NCBI GenBank assembly: GCA_963758365.1
Contig: CAVWVB010000001.1
Span: 3,286,001 to 3,350,000 of the forward strand
Source of the DNA: Dokdonella_A sp963758365
GTDB taxonomy: Bacteria > Pseudomonadota > Gammaproteobacteria > Xanthomonadales > Rhodanobacteraceae
DNA: 64,000 bases
Direction of reading: 5' to 3'
This document shows positions 60,101 to 64,000 of the stretch, piece by piece (the first letter of the stretch is position 1; the number at the start of each line of letters is the position of its first letter). Under the pieces are notes generated by a model. The model had not been told where the DNA came from. It did no database searches and worked only from the letters and a program-made list of their open reading frames with translations. Position numbers and translations under genes: made by a program.

Positions 60101-60224
60101 GATCGGCACCTTGTTCACGCTGTTCGTGGTGCCCGCGTTCTACATGCTGCTCGCGGCCGACCATCGCGCGCAGCCGGCGCGCGAGGAAGAAACGGAGCTC
60201 GCCGGACCGCTCGTCCAGCATTGA
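57162..60224 (+). CDS. RND family multidrug efflux inner-membrane transporter
   Basis: The 1020-residue protein has standard AcrB-like length and 12 TMs. The N-terminus MNFTDTFIKKPVLAIVVSLL is of the MexQ/MdtB-like kind. TM4 has the proton-relay aspartates Asp400-Asp401 (GLVVDDAIIVVEN). Porter motifs (AEILGGRQFALRAWLDPARL) are intact, and the late GLISKHGILIVQFANE TM10 Lys is present. It is 125 bp behind the adaptor in the same direction and is followed by a strong stem-loop. Drug substrates unknown. Confidence 0.95.
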   Translation: MNFTDTFIKKPVLAIVVSLLILVLGLRALSDLGVRQYPKTENATVTVTTAYYGADAQTVAGFITQPLEQAISQAQGIDYLSSTSVSGVSTVTATLRLNYDANKALTQIQTQVTSVRNQLPPQAQQPVLNVQTGETIDAMYMGFRSDVLASNNITDYLVRVVKPKLDAVEGVQTAEILGGRQFALRAWLDPARLAAHGVTASDVYQALSANNYLAAVGTTKGQMISVDLTAGTDLHSVEEFKRLAVRQQGGAIVRLEDVANVVLGAEDYNANVSFSGKLAVFIGIKVAPDANVLDVAQRVREVMPDIQAQLPSGLTGEIVYDGTKFVTSSIHEVVKTLVEALLIVTLVIFLFLGSLRAVIIPVIAMPLSLIGTFFVMLALGYSMNLLTLLALVLAIGLVVDDAIIVVENVDRHMKEEGKSPLQASLLAARELGGPILAMTIVLIAVYVPIGFQKGLTGALFTEFAFTLAGAVTVSAVIALTLSPMMCARFFRSEQESGRFVQFIDHQFERVRHGYQRVLHGTLETWKVIVVMGGLLFGATVLLGMTAQSQLAPEEDQGFLFYQLNGAPNATTQQMLGYSQQMFEIGKKLPEYDQMFQIISPGTGFGGIMFKPWDQRSKGAQALQQELQQKWSSIAGGQVFVFQLPPLPGAQGAPVQMVINTTEPFQNLNEVVQKVLQKAKDSGKFWFVDADLKIDRPQSTVVVDRDLVSTLGLTQQDVGSALGAALGGGYVNYFSIAGRSYKVIPQVAQVDRLNPDQVLDYYIRAPDGSVISAATVATLKNEVVPRSINRFQQLNSATISGASGMSQGEALQFLRDALAEAAPTGYHVDYAGQSRQFVQESGGFGTTLLFAVIIVFLALAAQFNSLRDPIVILVSVPLALFGALIFVNLISSLNIYTQVGLVTLMGLISKHGILIVQFANESQHAGMAKREAIEHAAGVRLRPILMTTAAMVLGVIPLVVASGAGASGRFAMGLVISTGLAIGTLFTLFVVPAFYMLLAADHRAQPAREEETELAGPLVQH

Positions 60225-60229
60225 GTGCC

Positions 60230-60265
60230 ATCGGCGAGGCCCGCCGCCCGGCGGGCCTCGCCGAT
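60230..60265 (+). terminator. Stem-loop terminator of RND operon
   Basis: A perfect 16-bp stem (60230-60245 with 60250-60265; core GGCGAGGCCCGCC) with a GCCC loop lies 5 bp after the pump stop. No U-tract follows, so it is either a strong pausing/3'-end structure or a non-canonical terminator. Confidence 0.65.
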
Positions 60266-60573
60266 CCCGTGCCGCCCGCATGCCCGGCGGCGCGAACATC
60301 CGATGCCCGCGGTCCGCGGCAAGGGCGCATGGCTGCTTCGAACCAGCCTCGCTCGACGCGTGCCGGACGGCGTCATTGCGCTCATGCTCCCGGGGGCTTC
60401 GCGCCGCCACGACGATCCGCGTCGCCATCCACTTCCCAAGTTCCGGTTGCAGTTCACTAGAATGGTCCGGCCGGCGGGCCCGCGACGCGCAACAGGCTGC
60501 GCACCTCCGCAAGGGTCCGCCGACAACCCGCTGCCGATCCGCGCACCGAGCGCGCCGCCGAGCACAATCCAGC
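60266..60573. other. 308-base spacer before glycosyltransferase gene
   Basis: An open frame continuous with the next gene spans it, but its product is Arg/Ser/Cys-rich without family character, so I consider it untranslated. A weak TAGAAT at about 60461 could serve as a -10. Nothing else seen. Confidence 0.45.
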
Positions 60574-62103
60574 ATGCCCGACGAAAACGCCAACGCACGC
60601 TCGTCGCCGCGCGTATCCGCGGCCCGCGTACGCTGGCTGCTGGTCGCTGCGGTGCTGCTCTATGCGCTCGCGTTGCAGGGGGCGCGGCCGCTGTATTCGC
60701 CCGATGAAGGCCGCTACACGAATGTCGCACTGGTCATGCTCGCCACAGGCGACTGGCTTCATCCGAAACTGCACCACGAGGTCGAGCACTGGTCGAAACC
60801 GCCGCTGACCTACTGGAGCATCGCGGCGAGCTTCGCGGTGTTCGGTCATCACGCATTCGCGGCGCGCCTGCCTGGCGCGCTCGCGTTCGCGTGCACGATC
60901 CTGCTGCTGATGCGTCTCGGGCGGCATTTCGTGCCGGAGCAGCCTTGGCTGCCCGCCATCGTCTATGCGAGTTTCGCGTTCCCGACCTTCGCATCGAACC
61001 TGGTCACCACCGATACCCTGCTTGCGCTCTGGGAAGTCCTCGAAGTGGCCGCGTTCGTCGAACTCTGGTGGGCGGCGACGCCGCGGGCGGCGCGACGCGC
61101 ACGCCTGTTGCTCGGTCTCGCCGCCGGGCTCGCGTTCATGACCAAGGGTCCGCCCGGTCTGCTGGCGCTCGCTGCGTGCCTCGTGTTCGCGATCTGGAGC
61201 GATGGCTGGAGCGGGCTGCGGCGCGCGTTCGGCTGGGACGCGCTGCTCGTGTTTCTCGTCGTCGGAGGCGCCTGGTATGCGGTGGTCACCGTGCAGGATC
61301 CGCGCGTGATGCATTACTTCCTCGTCGAGGAAGTCGTCAATCGCGTCGCCAGCGACAAGATGCATCGCAACGGCGAGTGGTACGGCGCGCTGAAGATCTA
61401 TCTGCCGACGCTTCTGCTCGGCAGCCTGCCGTGGCTGCCGGTCATCGCGGTCGCCGTGTGGCGGCATCGGCGCGATGCGCTCACGCGCATCGGTGCGAAT
61501 CCACACCTGCGTCTGCTCGCATGCTGGTGCGTGCTGCCGCTGATCGTGTTCACACTCGCGCGTTCGCGCCTGCCGCTGTATCTGATACCGCTGTTCGCGC
61601 CGCTCGCGCTTCTGGTGGCGCGGCAGCTGGTGCCGTTCGCGCTGGTGCCGCGCTGGCGCTGGATCGCGCTGGTCGCGTGGTGCGCGTTGCTCGTGCTGGT
61701 CCGGGCCGCACCTGCGTGGTTCGATATCGACGACGACGACCGCGCGCTCGCGGCCGCGATCGGGCAGCAGTTGCCGACTGCCCCCGACGAGATCGCGTTC
61801 GTGGAAACCGCGCCGCGTTACGGCCTGCGCTTCTATCTCGGCAGCGAGATCGAGCGCCTGGACCTGGCCGACCAGCCGCCGACCGCGCAGGCGCAGGACC
61901 TGGCCAGCGAGGTGATCGAGAACGAGGGCTGCCGTCTGTACCTCGCGCGTCCGCATCAGGCAGATGCGCTCGAGCGGGAGCTCGACAAGCATCGCATCGT
62001 GTGGTCGCGTCTGCGCGATGTGCGCGGCTACGCGGTACTCGCCGAGGTCGATCGCGATTGCCGCTGGCGCGCGGACGCCAGCGGAAACCTGCGCACGCCA
62101 TGA
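60574..62103 (+). CDS. ArnT-like/PMT family membrane glycosyltransferase (GT83-type)
   Basis: The 509-residue protein has about 10-12 TMs. The catalytic first periplasmic loop is PLYSPDEGRYTNVALVMLAT, with DE as in ArnT. It is followed by WSKPPLTYWSIAASFAVFGH and later MTKGPPGLLALAA, all typical of undecaprenyl-phosphate-sugar-dependent transferases modifying lipid A or proteins. The short periplasmic C-terminal domain is reduced. ATG 60574 (MPDENANARSS) is chosen since the upstream frame is not protein-like. It overlaps queF by 4 bp. Substrate unknown. Confidence 0.86.
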   Translation: MPDENANARSSPRVSAARVRWLLVAAVLLYALALQGARPLYSPDEGRYTNVALVMLATGDWLHPKLHHEVEHWSKPPLTYWSIAASFAVFGHHAFAARLPGALAFACTILLLMRLGRHFVPEQPWLPAIVYASFAFPTFASNLVTTDTLLALWEVLEVAAFVELWWAATPRAARRARLLLGLAAGLAFMTKGPPGLLALAACLVFAIWSDGWSGLRRAFGWDALLVFLVVGGAWYAVVTVQDPRVMHYFLVEEVVNRVASDKMHRNGEWYGALKIYLPTLLLGSLPWLPVIAVAVWRHRRDALTRIGANPHLRLLACWCVLPLIVFTLARSRLPLYLIPLFAPLALLVARQLVPFALVPRWRWIALVAWCALLVLVRAAPAWFDIDDDDRALAAAIGQQLPTAPDEIAFVETAPRYGLRFYLGSEIERLDLADQPPTAQAQDLASEVIENEGCRLYLARPHQADALERELDKHRIVWSRLRDVRGYAVLAEVDRDCRWRADASGNLRTP

Positions 62104-62918
62104 CCGGCCACGAGGCTCCATTGGGCAGGATTGTCGCGTACGCGAGTCGCTACGATGCGGGACTGCTGCATCCGATCGCGCGCGCAGCGGGTCGCGCGGA
62201 ACTCGGTCTCGGCGCCACGTTGCCGTTCACGGGCGTCGATGTCTGGAATGCATACGAGCTGTCGTGGCTCGATCTGCGCGGCAAGCCCGAAGTGGCCATC
62301 GCGGAGTTCCGGATTCCGGCGACTTCACCGAATCTGGTCGAATCGAAATCGTTCAAGCTCTATCTCAACAGCTTCAACCAGGAGCGGCTGGCCTCGATCG
62401 ATCTGCTGCGGGCAACGCTCGAACGCGATCTGTCGATGGCCGCGGGCGCGCCGGTCGAAACCATCCTGGTCCGCGCGGACCGGTTCGTGCGCGCACGCGA
62501 CGACCCGTTCGATGGCACTGCAATCGACGACCTCGCAATCGACATCGACCGGTACGGCCCACCCGATCCGGATTGCCTGGCGAGTACGCAAGATGCGGCA
62601 GAGGAAACCCTGGTCTCGCACCTGCTCAAGTCGAACTGCCCGGTCACCGGGCAGCCGGATTGGGCCAGCGTGCAGATCCGCTACGCGGGCCCGCGCATCG
62701 ATCGCTCGGGACTGCTGCGCTACCTGGTTTCGTTCCGCGAGCACGCGGGCTTCCACGAGCAATGTGTGGAGCGCATCTTCGTCGATCTGCTGCAGCGCTG
62801 CGCCCCGGAGCGGCTTGCGGTATATGCGCGCTATACGCGTCGCGGCGGGCTCGATATCAACCCCTGGCGCAGCACCGACGCGGCAACGCCGCCGAATCCG
62901 CGCACGCCTCGCCAGTAG
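62100..62918 (+). CDS. queF: NADPH-dependent 7-cyano-7-deazaguanine reductase QueF (long form)
   Basis: QueF reduces preQ0 to preQ1 in queuosine biosynthesis. This is the bimodular form of 272 residues. The NADPH motif region ESKSFKLYLNSFNQ is at 81-94. The catalytic Cys180 is in LKSNCPVTGQPDW, and HAGFHEQCVERIF is present. Start ATG overlaps the glycosyltransferase stop, so it is translationally coupled although functionally unrelated. Confidence 0.95.
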   Translation: MTGHEAPLGRIVAYASRYDAGLLHPIARAAGRAELGLGATLPFTGVDVWNAYELSWLDLRGKPEVAIAEFRIPATSPNLVESKSFKLYLNSFNQERLASIDLLRATLERDLSMAAGAPVETILVRADRFVRARDDPFDGTAIDDLAIDIDRYGPPDPDCLASTQDAAEETLVSHLLKSNCPVTGQPDWASVQIRYAGPRIDRSGLLRYLVSFREHAGFHEQCVERIFVDLLQRCAPERLAVYARYTRRGGLDINPWRSTDAATPPNPRTPRQ

Positions 62919-63070
62919 GCCGCCTGGCGTTGGTTTGGCCGCAGCCGGACCGCATCGGCTGCGCCGGGGCGACCGCGCATCGTTCCGCAATCAGTGCCGC
63001 GCAGCACTCATACGCGGTTAAGCGGGGGTGAGTCTAATGTTGATTCCCGCAATGGACAGGAGAGTGCTGG

Positions 63071-63394
63071 ATGGCAAACGATCCCAAGAAGCCGGACTTT
63101 TCCAACGTGCAGGGCGGCAGCCGCTCGAATGCGCCGCCCGGCGCGGCGAAGGTCGATTTCGGCAACGTCCGTGCAGGCGCCGCATCGACTGCGGCGGCCG
63201 GCACGGACGCCGGGGCGAATACCTACACGGTCGCCAAGGGCGACAGCCTGTCGAAGATCGCCAAGCAGATGTACGGCAATGCCAATCACTGGCGCAGGAT
63301 CTTCGACGCCAATCGTGACCAGCTCGACAATCCGGACCTGATTCATCCAGGCCAGGTACTGAAGATTCCTGCCGATACGGATTCCAACCCCTGA
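63071..63394 (+). CDS. Small LysM-domain protein
   Basis: This 107-residue protein has a disordered polar N-terminal half (SNVQGGSRSNAPPG, FGNVRAGAAS) and a C-terminal LysM domain (TYTVAKGDSLSKIAKQMYGN ... ANRDQLDNPDLIHPGQVLKI), the BON/LysM YgaU-like pattern with the extended DNPDLIHPGQ. No signal peptide is seen, so it may act in the cytoplasm or be exported by another route. GGAGAG precedes the ATG. It lies 19 bp from the following lipoprotein gene. Confidence 0.85.
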   Translation: MANDPKKPDFSNVQGGSRSNAPPGAAKVDFGNVRAGAASTAAAGTDAGANTYTVAKGDSLSKIAKQMYGNANHWRRIFDANRDQLDNPDLIHPGQVLKIPADTDSNP

Positions 63395-63413
63395 TCCCAG
63401 TGGAGACCACACC

Positions 63414-63902
63414 ATGAACAAGCAACGCAAGCAGCATCTCGTCCTGATCGCGGGCTTGGCCGGCGCGCTCGCGCTCGGCGCCTGTGGCAAGAAGGAGGAG
63501 CCCGCTCCGGCACCGCCGGCCGCGGAAACCGCACCGATGCCGGCCACTCCGGCACCCGCCGCGCCTGAGCCCGCGTCGGTCGCGGTGTCTTCGATCGATC
63601 TGGGCACCGAGGTCGGTCCCGACCAGCGTGTCACCGCACCGACCACGGAGTTCACGCCCAAGGACACGATCTATGCGGCCGTGTCGACCACGGGAACGGC
63701 CGCCAATGCGGTCCTCGACGCGAAGTGGACCTATCAGGATGGCCAGACCGTCAACGAGTCGAGCCAGACCATCGCCCCCAACGGGCCGGCGGTGACGACG
63801 TTCCACATCAGCAAACCCGATGGCTGGCCGGCCGGCAACTACAAGGTCGAGATCTCGCTCGACGGCAGCTCGGTCGCGAGCAAGGATTTCAGCGTCAAGT
63901 AG
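63414..63902 (+). CDS. Lipoprotein with Pro/Ala linker and beta domain, unknown function
   Basis: The 162-residue protein has signal peptide LVLIAGLAGALALG, lipobox LGAC (Cys24), then KKEEPAPAPPAAE, a Pro/Ala linker likely crossing the periplasm. A ~100-residue beta-rich domain follows (TIYAAVSTTGTAANAVLDAK, WPAGNYKVEISLDG) with immunoglobulin-like strand spacing. It probably shares a transcript with the LysM gene upstream and ends 20 bp before an intrinsic terminator. Confidence 0.8.
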   Translation: MNKQRKQHLVLIAGLAGALALGACGKKEEPAPAPPAAETAPMPATPAPAAPEPASVAVSSIDLGTEVGPDQRVTAPTTEFTPKDTIYAAVSTTGTAANAVLDAKWTYQDGQTVNESSQTIAPNGPAVTTFHISKPDGWPAGNYKVEISLDGSSVASKDFSVK

Positions 63903-63921
63903 TGCGAGGTTGAGCGATGCG

Positions 63922-63948
63922 AACGGGCGCGCGGTGCGCGCCCGTTTT
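63922..63948 (+). terminator. Intrinsic terminator
   Basis: The stem AACGGGCGCGC pairs with GCGCGCCCGTT around a GGT loop and is followed by TTTT, placed just after the lipoprotein stop. Classic rho-independent form. Confidence 0.88.
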
Positions 63949-64000
63949 CATGTGCGCGGATGCGTGTCTCCCGAGGCGCGCCGACCGCAGCAGTGCGGGA

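Noticed and set aside
57156..60593. 1145-codon minus-strand open frame
   Set aside because: It is antisense to the RND pump; its product is charged low-complexity sequence, and the pump is beyond doubt.

Overview
The window is GC-rich bacterial chromosome. Its gene content points to a gammaproteobacterium of the Xanthomonadales/Lysobacterales: a bioB-bioF-bioH-bioC biotin cluster next to comF, a ubiK-comM and PII (glnK/glnB) neighbourhood, a long two-module QueF, a cytochrome c5-type protein, and secreted proteins carrying an F-x-x-GFE-like tag. This placement is inferred from gene content; no rRNA is present to confirm it.

Layout. 1-10.9 kb is housekeeping: partial comM, ubiK, a PII protein, a GDT1/TMEM165-type cation transporter, a cupin, ppc, and the biotin operon read leftwards, with one unrecognised gene between bioB and bioF. 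11-17.5 kb holds comF, a two-part SLOG + SLATT-like membrane protein (a candidate single-gene conflict or defence effector), a UbiA prenyltransferase with a very long Ala/Pro-rich N-terminal extension, and a membrane-anchored glutamate-synthase-like FMN enzyme.

17.9-35.4 kb is the most remarkable part, a polymorphic toxin island. It starts with an XRE regulator and a 2989-residue Sec-exported SpvB/FG-GAP/RHS protein whose RHS core is split by six fibronectin-III-like repeats. A toxin tip and its immunity gene follow. Three tandem orphan modules come next, each made of the end of the Fn3 array, the RHS core, a different C-terminal tip and an overlapping or adjacent immunity gene. Degraded scraps of further modules end the island. 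Two modules share about 1.4 kb of apparently identical DNA. The last toxin is cut 12 residues short by a nonsense codon while its immunity gene is intact.

35.7-43.6 kb has a secreted protein, an FHA-GAF protein followed by a TPR-containing Ser/Thr kinase, an APC permease, tRNA-Arg(CCG) and a cytochrome c. 43.7-51.8 kb reads leftwards: a beta-helix secreted protein, an ECF-like sigma factor overlapping a second TPR Ser/Thr kinase, two secreted proteins, and acpH. 52-54 kb has an alpha/beta hydrolase overlapping zapE. 54-60.2 kb is a complete tripartite RND efflux operon (outer membrane lipoprotein, adaptor, pump) closed by a 16-bp stem-loop. 60.5-64 kb has an ArnT-like glycosyltransferase overlapping queF, a LysM protein and a lipoprotein with an intrinsic terminator.

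No insertion sequence, CRISPR array or rRNA was seen. All family calls come from reading motifs; no database search was run.
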